DNA of 24,876 nt from a virus: positions 1 through 24,876 of the IMG/VR virus record IMGVR_UViG_3300012954_001618. One strand, written 5' to 3'. The position numbers and the translations under genes were made by a program. Below, piece by piece: positions 1 to 7,913 of the stretch (positions are counted from its first letter, which is position 1; each line of letters begins with the position of its first letter). A model generated the notes under the pieces. The model was given only the letters and a program-made list of their open reading frames with translations. It had not been told where the DNA came from and made no database searches.

Positions 1-153
1 AATAAAATTAAAAACAGTAAAGTAATTGTGTTTGATGATGCTGTTAACAAGAATAACGCCAATGATGTAAATAAATTTTTAGATGAATTATCTGAAGAAG
101 GTAAAGAAATAGAATACTACAAGCGTTGGGCTGTTATACGTAATCACGCATAA
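1..153 (+). CDS. 3' end of a plus-strand gene of unknown function (partial)
   Basis: An open frame runs from the first base of the window to TAA at 151-153, giving the last 50 residues of a protein whose start lies outside. The fragment is polar and charged, with a hydrophobic strand (KVIVFDDAV) near its beginning, a helix-like acidic stretch (FLDELSEEGKEIEYY) and a basic end (KRWAVIRNHA). That composition looks like real coding sequence rather than a shadow frame. It is the only plausible plus-strand gene in the window. It converges on the minus-strand gene to its right, and the two 3' ends overlap by 20 bases (134-153). I do not recognise the family, and no function can be given from 50 residues. 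Confidence 0.6.
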   Translation, partial: NKIKNSKVIVFDDAVNKNNANDVNKFLDELSEEGKEIEYYKRWAVIRNHA

Positions 154-1057
154 ATCTCCAAGCCCTACCGTCTTTTAACTCGTCAAACTTCCAATGACTC
201 ATGCTAATTCTTTCTAACCAAGACTGTCTATCTACTAGTGCAGGTTCTTCTATTTTACTAATATCAAAGTTAGCTATCTCTCCGTACATACTGTAATTAG
301 GTTCAGGATCCATCTGAAATACTGGTACACCTCTAATAAAACTTGCAACTCCTGGACTACTATTATAAACAATAGTTGCCCATGCATTTTCTAAATCTTG
401 ATCTATATTTGGATTAGTGCTTACAGTTACATTAGGCAAGTTCAATCTTAAATACAATGCTGATTTTTTATCTCCCGGATGAGCTCTAACAACAATGGGT
501 CTGTCTGTGTACTGTCTAAGTTTAGAAATAGTACTGTGACAAAATTCCATTACATCATAATTTTTCATACTCCATCCACCGTTACGTTGTAAACAGATTA
601 AGATATGATTACCATTTTTTCTATAGGGTTTTACATCTATTTGTAAGTCGGTTTTTATTTGTTGCCATCTAGCAGGATCTATATCTTTGTCAAAATAAAA
701 TCCTGTTCTCCTAAATACTCCGTCCCAACTATATCTTAGATAATGATGAGGTTTGTTAGATTTGTTTACCCATAAAAACAAATTGCTATCTGCAACTAGT
801 GTTCTTTTTCTAGCCATCTTTTGTGTTTGTAAAACATCTCTACGCAATCTTAAATGCGGAGCATTCTTACTATGTTCATGTACAAAGCCTTGCAATACTG
901 CAACATCACATTCTAAAGTGTTGAATTCAAAGTGATTTCTACCTATGTCACCGCAGGCATTAACACCTTCGATCATGTAGTATAATATGTTAGATTTTTC
1001 TGGGCTTTTATTTACTACCGGAATTCCAGAGTGGTAGCTTACCACTTGCAGTTTCAT
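134..1057 (-). CDS. Glycan-transferase-like protein (capsule/LPS synthesis type), paralog 1
   Basis: This 307-residue protein shares a C-terminal domain with two other proteins of the window (1008-2726 and 4807-5724). The common pattern is a YTDRPIVVRAHP stretch (residues 183-194), then a W-x-x-V-Y-N-S-S segment (226-234), then a GVPVF strand, and finally EEP-x3-DRQSWLERI...W followed by DGRAW at the end. An HP-containing strand followed by a YNSS turn resembles the nucleotide-sugar half of GT-B-like capsule polysaccharide proteins, but I infer the activity only from this pattern and the neighbours. The ATG at 1057 has GGAG eight bases upstream, which supports this start despite a 50-base overlap with the preceding gene. 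It is the last gene of the sugar module and converges with the plus-strand gene at 1-153. It has no signal peptide or membrane segment, so a cytoplasmic enzyme is expected. Confidence 0.6.
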   Translation of the reverse strand: MKLQVVSYHSGIPVVNKSPEKSNILYYMIEGVNACGDIGRNHFEFNTLECDVAVLQGFVHEHSKNAPHLRLRRDVLQTQKMARKRTLVADSNLFLWVNKSNKPHHYLRYSWDGVFRRTGFYFDKDIDPARWQQIKTDLQIDVKPYRKNGNHILICLQRNGGWSMKNYDVMEFCHSTISKLRQYTDRPIVVRAHPGDKKSALYLRLNLPNVTVSTNPNIDQDLENAWATIVYNSSPGVASFIRGVPVFQMDPEPNYSMYGEIANFDISKIEEPALVDRQSWLERISMSHWKFDELKDGRAWRFMRDYV

Positions 1058-2726
1058 TTACAATTCTCCATGCATAACCTGATCGTAATTCATGAACACT
1101 AAATTGACAATAACCCAGGTGTGCAAAGAATGCTTCAATTTCATCTCTCGGTGGTTGTTTAGGATGTTCAATATTTGCAATTTCAGTTTCGCAAACTGTT
1201 GAAGCAGCATTTTGTCCTAACACTAATGCAGGCTTACCCTCCATTAACGCTTCTACTGCTGCAATACTATTATAAGTTACAAGGCAATGCACATCATCTT
1301 GAAGTGCAGCCTGGATGGTTTTTGTTGTAATTCTTTCACTTCTTAAAGGTTTAAGTCTTACTTCAATTGGTCGATCAGTGTGCTTTTTAATTTCTGCAAT
1401 AGTTTGATCTACCCATGCCTGAGGATCAGGCTGTCCAAAAAGTCTCATCACTTTTTCACTTGGTGGACAAATTAAAATTTTTGTTCCTGGAATAAATTTT
1501 CTATATCTATATCCGTGTGCTTTAGCACGATCCATAGGCCTTTCAATAATAGGTCCTAATTGTTGTAATGCATTTTTAGTTACTCTGTGAAGCCATTTGT
1601 TTTTAAAGTTTCCAAAATAACCTGTATCAACGGTGTAGAATGTTCTGTTAATATCCCAACATTTTGCAATAGCTTTTCTACTTCCTCCACCTACACCGCG
1701 AATGACTAGTGATGTATCAGTGTCTCTGTGGTCATCGTATGAAGCAATTGAACCATTACAGCCCATTACAAAATTTTCTAATATCGGATCATACTTGTGA
1801 CCTTTTCGTTCAAAGTTAGTTTCGCTTGTATCAATAGCTACAATTTTACCCATATGATCTTGTACCTTTCGTGTGATAGTATCCCACGTATTACCTTCGT
1901 AATACTTAGCTTGAGGGTCTACTAAGTAATTTAAAACAGATTCTAATATTTCTTTTTTCTCATCATTTACTTTCCAAGTATCTGGTGTAAGTTTATGTTT
2001 TGCATTTTCGTCTTTATTTTTAATATATGCTTTTTCAGCTTTGTACCAGTCACCTGAATATTCACAAGTTGAATATTTTTTAAACCAAGGTCCACCTTCT
2101 GTGTAGTGAATTGCTTTTGGTGAACCGTCTTCTGGCTCTCTATACCAACCAACAAGCCAATTCCACTCGTGATGTATTCTACCTATTTGGCTATCATCTA
2201 ACCAACTAAATCTATGTAAGTATTTTCCAGTTGTTTCTGGGTTGTTGACAAGTTCTTTTGTAACAGCTTTGTTTGCTGGATGGCTACAGTTCCATAATAC
2301 ACAACTTGACCAATTTTTTCTAGGATAGTTATGTTGTACTTTACCATCCATTTTTTCTTTTCCATCTTTTGGTTGATAATCATGTTGTACACACATAATT
2401 GCATATCTGTCATCACACTTGTCAAACAAGTTTCTTACATCTTCTCTAAAAATAAAATCACAATCAATAAAAAGTGCCCAGCCTTCGTAGTTACATAATT
2501 CAGGCACTAGAAATCTTGAAAATGTAAATTCTGTTGAGCCAAGTTTGTCTTCTTCACGTGTATAAAAACCTTTTTTTCGTAGTTCATCTAATTTTAATGG
2601 ATAAACTTCTAAGTTATTTGGATATTTTGCAGCTGTCAATAAACTTTGTTTACATGCTTGATAAGCTATATCTTCTCTACTGTCCCAACCTACAAAAACT
2701 CTAAGTGTCGTATTATTTCCGTTCAA
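1008..2726 (-). CDS. Two-domain glycosyltransferase: GT-A-like domain fused to the shared glycan-transferase domain
   Basis: The N-terminal half is GT-A-like. It begins RVFVGWDSRED, has a DxD-type metal/nucleotide motif in ALFIDCDFIF (DCD at residues 88-90, counted from the TTG start), and ends with HYTEGGPWF (207-215), typical of GT8/GT32-like enzymes. The C-terminal half repeats the domain of the neighbouring genes: HTDRPIEVR (449-457), TYNS (484-487), EGKPAL and LGYCQF...ELRSGYAW. Fusing both may couple two transfer steps. I prefer the TTG at 2726, because GGAGG stands exactly six bases before it and the overlap with the upstream gene is only 14 bases. ATG codons at 2753 and 2768 would need longer overlaps and have poor ribosome sites; they would add 9 or 14 residues. 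The fold assignment is inference from motifs; donor and acceptor sugars are unknown. Confidence 0.7.
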   Translation of the reverse strand: MNGNNTTLRVFVGWDSREDIAYQACKQSLLTAAKYPNNLEVYPLKLDELRKKGFYTREEDKLGSTEFTFSRFLVPELCNYEGWALFIDCDFIFREDVRNLFDKCDDRYAIMCVQHDYQPKDGKEKMDGKVQHNYPRKNWSSCVLWNCSHPANKAVTKELVNNPETTGKYLHRFSWLDDSQIGRIHHEWNWLVGWYREPEDGSPKAIHYTEGGPWFKKYSTCEYSGDWYKAEKAYIKNKDENAKHKLTPDTWKVNDEKKEILESVLNYLVDPQAKYYEGNTWDTITRKVQDHMGKIVAIDTSETNFERKGHKYDPILENFVMGCNGSIASYDDHRDTDTSLVIRGVGGGSRKAIAKCWDINRTFYTVDTGYFGNFKNKWLHRVTKNALQQLGPIIERPMDRAKAHGYRYRKFIPGTKILICPPSEKVMRLFGQPDPQAWVDQTIAEIKKHTDRPIEVRLKPLRSERITTKTIQAALQDDVHCLVTYNSIAAVEALMEGKPALVLGQNAASTVCETEIANIEHPKQPPRDEIEAFFAHLGYCQFSVHELRSGYAWRIVNETASGKLPLWNSGSK

Positions 2727-3513
2727 TGTCTTCCTCCACACAGTTTGCACCATATTGTATCTCAACAACTTTTAATGGCTTGTCTGTTTCATTCGCAAGC
2801 ATATGCCATTGTTCTTCAGCTATGTGTAAAGATTTATGTGTTGTATACTTTCCTAACAGTTCCATATCTGTCGAACTGTTTAAAGTATAGACTGTTGCTT
2901 CACCTTCTGATATAAACCAATGTTCTGCTCTATGTTTATGTCTCTGCATACTTAGTCTGTTGCCTGGATCCACAATTAATTCTTTGACTTTAACATTAGG
3001 TCCATTCTCGTGCAATACTCTATAGTATCCCCATTTGCGTACTGTTTTGGGTTCTTTCCATTCTTGCAAAATCCAACTAGAGCTGTTCTTTTTATCATCT
3101 CCGCCAACACCATATTCAAATGTTGTGTTAGCAAACAATACACTATCTTGACTACCTTCGTAATAGAAACTTTCTTCAGGAACATTACCTTGCTTTCTAT
3201 CGCCACCGTTTGCAAATATTAATTGTACATTTTTGTCAAAGTTAACACTTTTCCAAAATACATTAATAGCATCAATGGCTGTACCGTCACTGTCATCAAA
3301 TGAAATTACATCATCTACCACTGAAAGATTATTAACAATTTTTGATCTTACATTCCATGGCATAAAAGGTTGTCCTTTTTTCTTAGACAACCATTCATCA
3401 GAATTTAATCCTACAACAAGTTTGTCACCTAATTCTTTTGCAGCTTCAAATAGACTTAAATGTCCATCATGTATTGGATCAAAGCCACCTGTAACCAAGA
3501 CTATACGTTCCAT
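2713..3513 (-). CDS. Nucleotidyltransferase (HxGH family) fused to a mannose-6-phosphate-isomerase-type cupin
   Basis: Residues 1-140 begin VLVTGGFDPIHDGHLSLF, the TGGFD...HxGH signature (HDGH at 15-18) of the cytidylyl/adenylyltransferases (RfaE C-domain, TagD type) that activate a sugar phosphate or polyol phosphate. Residues about 158-258 form a second domain. The pattern VRKWGYYRVL, then VKELIVDPGNRLSMQRHKHRAEHW, then ISEGEATV matches the C-terminal cupin of type II phosphomannose isomerases, with metal ligands probably H192, H194, E197 and H237. The protein may join isomerisation and activation of one sugar in a single chain, but which sugar cannot be read from sequence. There is no Shine-Dalgarno site. 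Instead a perfect late-promoter octamer ends five bases before the ATG, so the mRNA may be leaderless. The 3' end overlaps the fused glycosyltransferase. Confidence 0.75.
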   Translation of the reverse strand: MERIVLVTGGFDPIHDGHLSLFEAAKELGDKLVVGLNSDEWLSKKKGQPFMPWNVRSKIVNNLSVVDDVISFDDSDGTAIDAINVFWKSVNFDKNVQLIFANGGDRKQGNVPEESFYYEGSQDSVLFANTTFEYGVGGDDKKNSSSWILQEWKEPKTVRKWGYYRVLHENGPNVKVKELIVDPGNRLSMQRHKHRAEHWFISEGEATVYTLNSSTDMELLGKYTTHKSLHIAEEQWHMLANETDKPLKVVEIQYGANCVEEDIERK

Positions 3514-3518
3514 GTTAA

Positions 3519-3526
3519 TATTTATA
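3519..3526 (-). promoter_or_regulatory. T4-like late promoter core TATAAATA, five bases from the ATG
   Basis: On the minus strand this octamer is the exact T4 late consensus TATAAATA. In T4 the octamer spans -13 to -6, so the predicted first transcribed base is 3513, the A of the start codon of the nucleotidyltransferase-cupin gene. This implies a leaderless transcript starting a new unit within the sugar module. The only genes downstream in the window are this one and the two glycan-transferase genes. Confidence 0.65.
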
Positions 3527-3549
3527 TGAGTATTTAATTAGTGTAAAAT

Positions 3550-4032
3550 TTATGGCTTTACACACGTTATTTCGAGATGTCTGTTCTTGGGATTTCTCAC
3601 ATTTATTATATGTGTATAACCTTCTTCTGTTAAAATAGGTTGTAATAAATCAAAATTATATCCGCTTTTATGTGTATCCCATGTGTCGTCAAACTCTCCA
3701 CGTTGCCATCCGTATAACCCTGCTAGTGCTTCTTTCATTTTAGTTTTACTTGTGTATTGGCGTATATGAAAATCTAAATTAGGCAACATCATGTGCATTA
3801 TTCCTTTTGGCTTAAGAATTTTATGCCATTTTTGTAAAACAATTCTTCCTTGCTTGTAAGTTAAGTGTTCAAAAAAATGTCTTGAAAATATTTCGTCGAC
3901 TGTGTTTTCTTCTACATGTAAATCTATATTCCAAGCAGGGCATACAAAATCTACACCGGGAACATTTCTTATATCACAAGTTTTAAAGCCTTCTTTAGTA
4001 GGAGTTTCTCCACAGCCAAATTCAATCTTCAT
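3550..4032 (-). CDS. Small class I SAM-dependent methyltransferase
   Basis: This 160-residue protein begins directly with the SAM-binding strand and loop EFGCGE (residues 4-9). The acidic end of strand 2 follows (TCDIR, 18-22), then VDEIFSRHFFEHL (45-57) and LKPKGIMHMMLPN (73-85), the usual motif order of type-11 methyltransferases. It is shorter than most family members and lacks an N-terminal cap, as is common for phage and sugar-cluster copies. The start codon overlaps the stop of the preceding methyltransferase (ATGA type), so the two are probably translationally coupled. Its place among sugar genes suggests O- or N-methylation of a sugar, but the substrate is unknown. After its stop there is a 36-base gap with a late promoter for the next gene. 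Confidence 0.75.
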   Translation of the reverse strand: MKIEFGCGETPTKEGFKTCDIRNVPGVDFVCPAWNIDLHVEENTVDEIFSRHFFEHLTYKQGRIVLQKWHKILKPKGIMHMMLPNLDFHIRQYTSKTKMKEALAGLYGWQRGEFDDTWDTHKSGYNFDLLQPILTEEGYTHIINVRNPKNRHLEITCVKP

Positions 4033-4817
4033 TTTTTTGCACTCCAGTCTTTAAAATGATAAAATGTGTCTTTATACATTTTGTCAAAAAAATCTTCGTC
4101 TAAATATATCATTTCAGGACCTTTGAATGCTTCAATGTGCTTGTTAGTTTTGCAAGCTATAAAAACTCTTCTGTCTGATTTATATGGTCCCCATGTTGAT
4201 CTAAATATGTGTTCGAATCCTGCGTCTTTTAACCAACTTGCATAACATCCAATAGAAGCTCCTGTCCAATTACTATTACTATGACAGTACTCGTCAGTTC
4301 TATAAAATCTTGTTGAAGCTAAAGTATCTGGTACATGTAAGTCTACATGTGTTTCAAAACAAAAAATGTCTTTGCACACAGAAGATACTTTATCTATAGC
4401 AAGTAAAGGATGCCTTAAATGGTAAAGTAGCCCGTGTGCAAACACAATATCAAAACTTCCTTTTACATTATATATTGATTCTTGTTTATATACAACTTTA
4501 CTGTTTAAATTTTTATGATGGAAATCAAATGCTTTTTTTCCTGTACGGGTGTTGTTAATTAATTCTATCCATTCATTGTCTTTACGAGCACCCCAGTCAT
4601 ACAATTCAGCTCTTTCAACATCACATGCTTCTACATAATGAGCGCCTTTCATTTCTGCATTAAATGCCCACCATCCTTCGTCTGTTGCAATGTCTAAAAC
4701 ATTTTTATTACTAAAATTAATGTTATTAAATCCTAAACGTTCGAACCAGGTTGAATGTTGTTTTTTACCTTTAACTACTGTACCATCAGGATATGTAATT
4801 GCCATTCTATATTTCAT
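4029..4817 (-). CDS. SAM-dependent methyltransferase, CmoB/DUF1698-like
   Basis: The SAM-binding motif is VLDIATDEGWW (residues 40-50), an altered GxGxG loop with D-E-G in place of G-x-G. FDIVFAHGLLYHLRHPL follows (about 122-138), and then a strand ending in FETH. The HGLLYHLRHPL pattern resembles the CmoB/Methyltransf_9 group (tRNA wobble-uridine carboxymethylation) and related sugar methyltransferases. A sugar target is more likely here because the gene sits inside the surface-sugar block. I choose the ATG at 4817, which has AAGG about eight bases upstream. A GTG at 4826 would sit on that ribosome site and add only three residues. The start overlaps the end of the upstream glycan gene by 11 bases, and the stop overlaps the next methyltransferase by 4. 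Confidence 0.7.
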   Translation of the reverse strand: MKYRMAITYPDGTVVKGKKQHSTWFERLGFNNINFSNKNVLDIATDEGWWAFNAEMKGAHYVEACDVERAELYDWGARKDNEWIELINNTRTGKKAFDFHHKNLNSKVVYKQESIYNVKGSFDIVFAHGLLYHLRHPLLAIDKVSSVCKDIFCFETHVDLHVPDTLASTRFYRTDEYCHSNSNWTGASIGCYASWLKDAGFEHIFRSTWGPYKSDRRVFIACKTNKHIEAFKGPEMIYLDEDFFDKMYKDTFYHFKDWSAKK

Positions 4818-5724
4818 TAATGACACCTTTTAAATGTTCCCAAGGTAAGCCGTTCAAACATTCAGTTTCATTCCATTGACAATAACCTAAATTATTTAAC
4901 CATTGTTGTCTATCAAACATTTTAGGTTGTTCTATAAGTTTCAAACTTTTATTAGAACACTCCCAAGCCATAGAACTAGGACACATACTAAACGTAGGAA
5001 TACCTTCGCAAACACTTTCTGTTAACGCATTACTATTAAAACCAACTACTGCCCATGCTTTATCAAAATCATCATATAATTGATTCCCTCCAGACAACAT
5101 ACCTTCTCTAGAAATATTTTCACTAATTGATATTCCTTTTAGTTTACACTTTTCAATTATTTCTAATTGCCATAATCTTCTACTAGGATGAGGTCTAACA
5201 ACTATTTTTCTATCTGTATATCTTCTTATCTCATTTACTGTATATGTTATAAAGCCTTCGTAAGATCCATGTTTAGTAATTAAATTACGTAAACTAGTGT
5301 CACCAGGACGTTGTAATACTAATAATATATATTCGCCTTTTGTGCGCCAATCTTTAATAGCTATTTTTTGATCTGTTTTTATCTGATTCCATCTATCCGG
5401 TGGGCAATTTTTGTTATTATAATTACCCTCATCACGGTAGTAACTTTTCCAACTCCATCTATGATATGCTTTTGGATTTGGTGGGTCTGGCATGTTACGC
5501 CTAAACACAGCAGATTCTAAGCAAAGATATGGTTTACCTGAATCCATTACATATTGATATATGTGTCCTAATTTTCTTTCTTTTTTGCCGCCTTTTATAT
5601 TTGTTTGAACTAATACATCAGCAGATTCTATTGTTTTTCTATCTTTGAATGATGCAGTTTTCCATTTTCTAGGAAGCGGATGATAGGTCCACATTAACTC
5701 TTTTATAGCAACAATATTAGGCAT
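4807..5724 (-). CDS. Glycan-transferase-like protein (capsule/LPS synthesis type), paralog 2
   Basis: This is the closest relative of the protein at 134-1057. Both have RYSW/RWSW, then RW-x-QIKTD, then LQR, then YTDR-x-IVVR-x-HP (residues 169-180 here), a W-x-x-V-x-[YF]-N-S segment (FNSN at 229-232), EGIPTF, EQP-x2-FDRQQWLNNLGYCQW and a final NGLPW. The third relative is the C-terminal half of the protein at 1008-2726. The function as a GT-B-like surface glycan transferase is inferred. I chose the ATG at 5724, which overlaps the upstream methyltransferase by only eight bases, giving 305 residues. An ATG at 5790 would add 22 residues but needs a 74-base overlap and has no ribosome site. Neither start has a good Shine-Dalgarno sequence, so coupling to the upstream gene is likely. 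Confidence 0.6.
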   Translation of the reverse strand: MPNIVAIKELMWTYHPLPRKWKTASFKDRKTIESADVLVQTNIKGGKKERKLGHIYQYVMDSGKPYLCLESAVFRRNMPDPPNPKAYHRWSWKSYYRDEGNYNNKNCPPDRWNQIKTDQKIAIKDWRTKGEYILLVLQRPGDTSLRNLITKHGSYEGFITYTVNEIRRYTDRKIVVRPHPSRRLWQLEIIEKCKLKGISISENISREGMLSGGNQLYDDFDKAWAVVGFNSNALTESVCEGIPTFSMCPSSMAWECSNKSLKLIEQPKMFDRQQWLNNLGYCQWNETECLNGLPWEHLKGVINEI

Positions 5725-6268
5725 TTTTGAATAGCAGTCCTGTACGTTGTAGGAATCTATGTTTCTTTTTTGTACCCATTGTAGATGCATTACGCATTTG
5801 ATTGGTTAACATAGGATCATATATAAATCCGTATTTTTGTAGAGTTGCTATCCAATACTGTTCAGTATTTTCATTTACATGATGATAACCGCCGTGTCCT
5901 GGAGGTGCATATGTCATAATGAGATATTTGCATTTTTTCATTGCTTCGATATAGTTTGGAATATATTTTTCATATACATGTTCTACAAATTCTACACTCC
6001 ATCCTAAGTCATATTCTTTATCTATAGGAGCAGGACCAGTTTGAAAATCGTGTATAAGAAATTTATTTTCATTGTACCTTTGCAAGGTGTAATCGCCGTC
6101 TATACCAAAAGCATCTACACCCATGCTGTTTGCAAGTTCTACCATGCCTCCTGGGCCGCAACCTATGTCTAGCATTGATTTAACATCAAGGTAATGAATA
6201 GCCCAATTTAAAGTACCTTCATCTGTGTGTGTTTTGCCTTGGTGGCCTCCTAAATGTTCTTCTAGCAT
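5717..6268 (-). CDS. Class I SAM-dependent methyltransferase
   Basis: The motif MLDIGCGPGG (residues 32-41) is a canonical SAM-binding loop. It is followed by FGIDGD at the end of strand 2 and by a LGWSVEFVEHV stretch in the position of the motif that precedes strand 4. A conserved-looking YAPPGHGGYHHVN segment after strand 5 resembles other phage and cyanobacterial FkbM-like or type-12 methyltransferases in glycan clusters. The start ATG overlaps the stop of the upstream dehydrogenase (TAATG) with a GATGAGAG ribosome site. The substrate is unknown; a sugar or sugar nucleotide is the natural guess from the neighbours. Confidence 0.75.
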   Translation of the reverse strand: MLEEHLGGHQGKTHTDEGTLNWAIHYLDVKSMLDIGCGPGGMVELANSMGVDAFGIDGDYTLQRYNENKFLIHDFQTGPAPIDKEYDLGWSVEFVEHVYEKYIPNYIEAMKKCKYLIMTYAPPGHGGYHHVNENTEQYWIATLQKYGFIYDPMLTNQMRNASTMGTKKKHRFLQRTGLLFKNA

Positions 6269-7062
6269 TATTCTCTCATCCCGTTGAATACAGTTTTTTT
6301 AAATTTTAAATTATCGTCATGAATAGATTGTATCAATTGTAAATCTATATCTAATTTTTTCATTAGACTTGCTATTGCAATAGTATCTTTAGGTAAACAC
6401 ATTCCGCCATACCCTCTTAGACTAGGATTAACGTCAAGATACATGTCAGTAGCTTTACCTGTTTTGATGTAAGCATTTTTAATTGTAGTATAATCGCAAT
6501 CCAATTTATCACATATTTCATACATATTGTTTGCAAATGTTACTCTTAGAGCCGCATATACGTTATTAAAATACTTTAAAACTTCTGCTTCATTTGGTGT
6601 AAGATGTTCTGTATGTTCAGGTAGTTTGCCGTGAGATCTAACAACTTTACGAAACACCCAAATGTCATGTGTTCCAACTGCTAATAATTTATGATTGTTA
6701 ATAAAATCATCTTCTGCACAACGTTCGCGTAAAAATTCAGGAACAAAACATATTGTTAAATTATTAAATTTTTCAATCATGCTTTGTGTAAATCCAGGAA
6801 CTACTGTGCTTCGAATTGCAATTATACCTTTGTAATTACATTGACCTAATTCATCAATAACACTTTCTATAATACTTGTATCACAACTTCCGTTTTCAGC
6901 TTGCGGCGTAGGCACACAAACATAATTTATTTCTGTTTCACATACTTCACTAATCTTTGTGTTAAGTTTTGTATCATGAATACAAACTTCATGTCCTAAA
7001 TATTCAAAACCTTTTTTATTAGCACTTCCTACTGCACCTACGCCTATTATTCCAATTTTCAT
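6268..7062 (-). CDS. UDP-glucose/GDP-mannose dehydrogenase family protein lacking the C-terminal domain
   Basis: The N-terminus is an NAD-binding Rossmann domain (GIIGVGAVG, residues 4-12), with the VPTP loop at 50-53. The family's STV (85-87) and EFLRE (109-113) motifs follow, then the central helical domain with the active-site pattern GYGGMCLPKD, putting the catalytic cysteine at C222. Family members oxidise the C6 hydroxyl of a nucleotide sugar to a carboxylate with two NAD+. The usual enzyme is about 390-450 residues. This one stops at 264, right after the central domain, so the C-terminal UDP-binding domain is missing although every active-site motif is present. It may be a compact active enzyme or may make a different oxidation. 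The start overlaps the epimerase stop (ATGA). Confidence 0.8.
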   Translation of the reverse strand: MKIGIIGVGAVGSANKKGFEYLGHEVCIHDTKLNTKISEVCETEINYVCVPTPQAENGSCDTSIIESVIDELGQCNYKGIIAIRSTVVPGFTQSMIEKFNNLTICFVPEFLRERCAEDDFINNHKLLAVGTHDIWVFRKVVRSHGKLPEHTEHLTPNEAEVLKYFNNVYAALRVTFANNMYEICDKLDCDYTTIKNAYIKTGKATDMYLDVNPSLRGYGGMCLPKDTIAIASLMKKLDIDLQLIQSIHDDNLKFKKTVFNGMRE

Positions 7063-7913
7063 AATAAACTCTCTACAGTTTTTTTCAATCCTACTTCTAA
7101 TGGAGTGTAGGCATCAAAACCTGTTATTTCTTTGACTTTAGTTGTATCAGGACATCTTCTTTTTGCACTGCCTATAGGCCCATCCATCACTTCTAATTTT
7201 TCTGGATTAATTCCCATAATGCCCATTATCAATTTTGCAACTGTACTAATTTGTGTTTCTTCTTGTCTACCTATATTTACCGTACAATTTTCTGCATTAT
7301 CTATAACAGCTTGTGTCATTTGTATTGCATCATCAATATAACAAAAACTTCTTGTGTCGTTTCCTTTTATATAATATTCACCTTTTGTACAACGTTCAAC
7401 AAATTCGCTTATAAAATGATCTTTTTGTCCTGGACCGTAAATATTAAAATATCTAATTATTACATAATTTAAACCGCAATTTGCAACTAAGTTTTCTCCT
7501 AATGCTTTAGGAATGCTGTAACTCCATCTTGCATTATCGATGTTTTGAAACATTACCGGAACAGTTTCATCAGTAGGTACTGGATGTAGTCCTTTATCTA
7601 TTGCTCCATTAAATATTTCGCAAGTACTAGTAAAAACAAATTTTGTGTTTGTATTTTGATATCTTTTGACTAAGTTAAATGTGGGCAATGTGTTATTAAA
7701 GGATACTTCAGTAGGTGTCTCATAAAACAATCGTGTACCATTAGTTGCCGCCATGTGTACTAAAACATCACAGTCTGGCATTTGTTTCACTAATTCAGCA
7801 TCGCATAAATCTTTATTATTCAGCAGGTCATACCCTTCTGCATCTTTCACGTAGTCAAAATAATGTTGACCAATAAATCCTTTATGACCGGTGACTATAT
7901 ATTTTTTATGCAA
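7059..7913 (-). CDS. NAD-dependent epimerase/dehydratase (extended SDR)
   Basis: The glycine-rich NAD loop is TGHKGFIG (residues 8-15). The catalytic pair is Y132-x3-K136 (YSIPK), with the upstream serine in FTSTCEIF. RYFNIYGPGQ (154-163) and the later RSFCYIDD are hallmarks of nucleotide-sugar epimerases, decarboxylases and dehydratases such as GalE and UDP-glucuronate decarboxylase. Length (284) is slightly below the usual 310-340. With the adjacent UDP-sugar dehydrogenase it could convert a UDP-hexuronate. The only start that fits is TTG at 7913, overlapping the stop of the upstream glycosyltransferase by eight bases, with AAGGA about eleven bases before it. The exact sugar cannot be decided from sequence. 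Confidence 0.8.
   Translation of the reverse strand: MHKKYIVTGHKGFIGQHYFDYVKDAEGYDLLNNKDLCDAELVKQMPDCDVLVHMAATNGTRLFYETPTEVSFNNTLPTFNLVKRYQNTNTKFVFTSTCEIFNGAIDKGLHPVPTDETVPVMFQNIDNARWSYSIPKALGENLVANCGLNYVIIRYFNIYGPGQKDHFISEFVERCTKGEYYIKGNDTRSFCYIDDAIQMTQAVIDNAENCTVNIGRQEETQISTVAKLIMGIMGINPEKLEVMDGPIGSAKRRCPDTTKVKEITGFDAYTPLEVGLKKTVESLL

Noticed and set aside
2727-2768. Upstream ATG starts (2753, 2768) for the fused glycosyltransferase
   Set aside because: They need 41-56 bases of overlap with the preceding gene and lack a good ribosome site, whereas TTG at 2726 has GGAGG at six bases. Kept only as alternatives.
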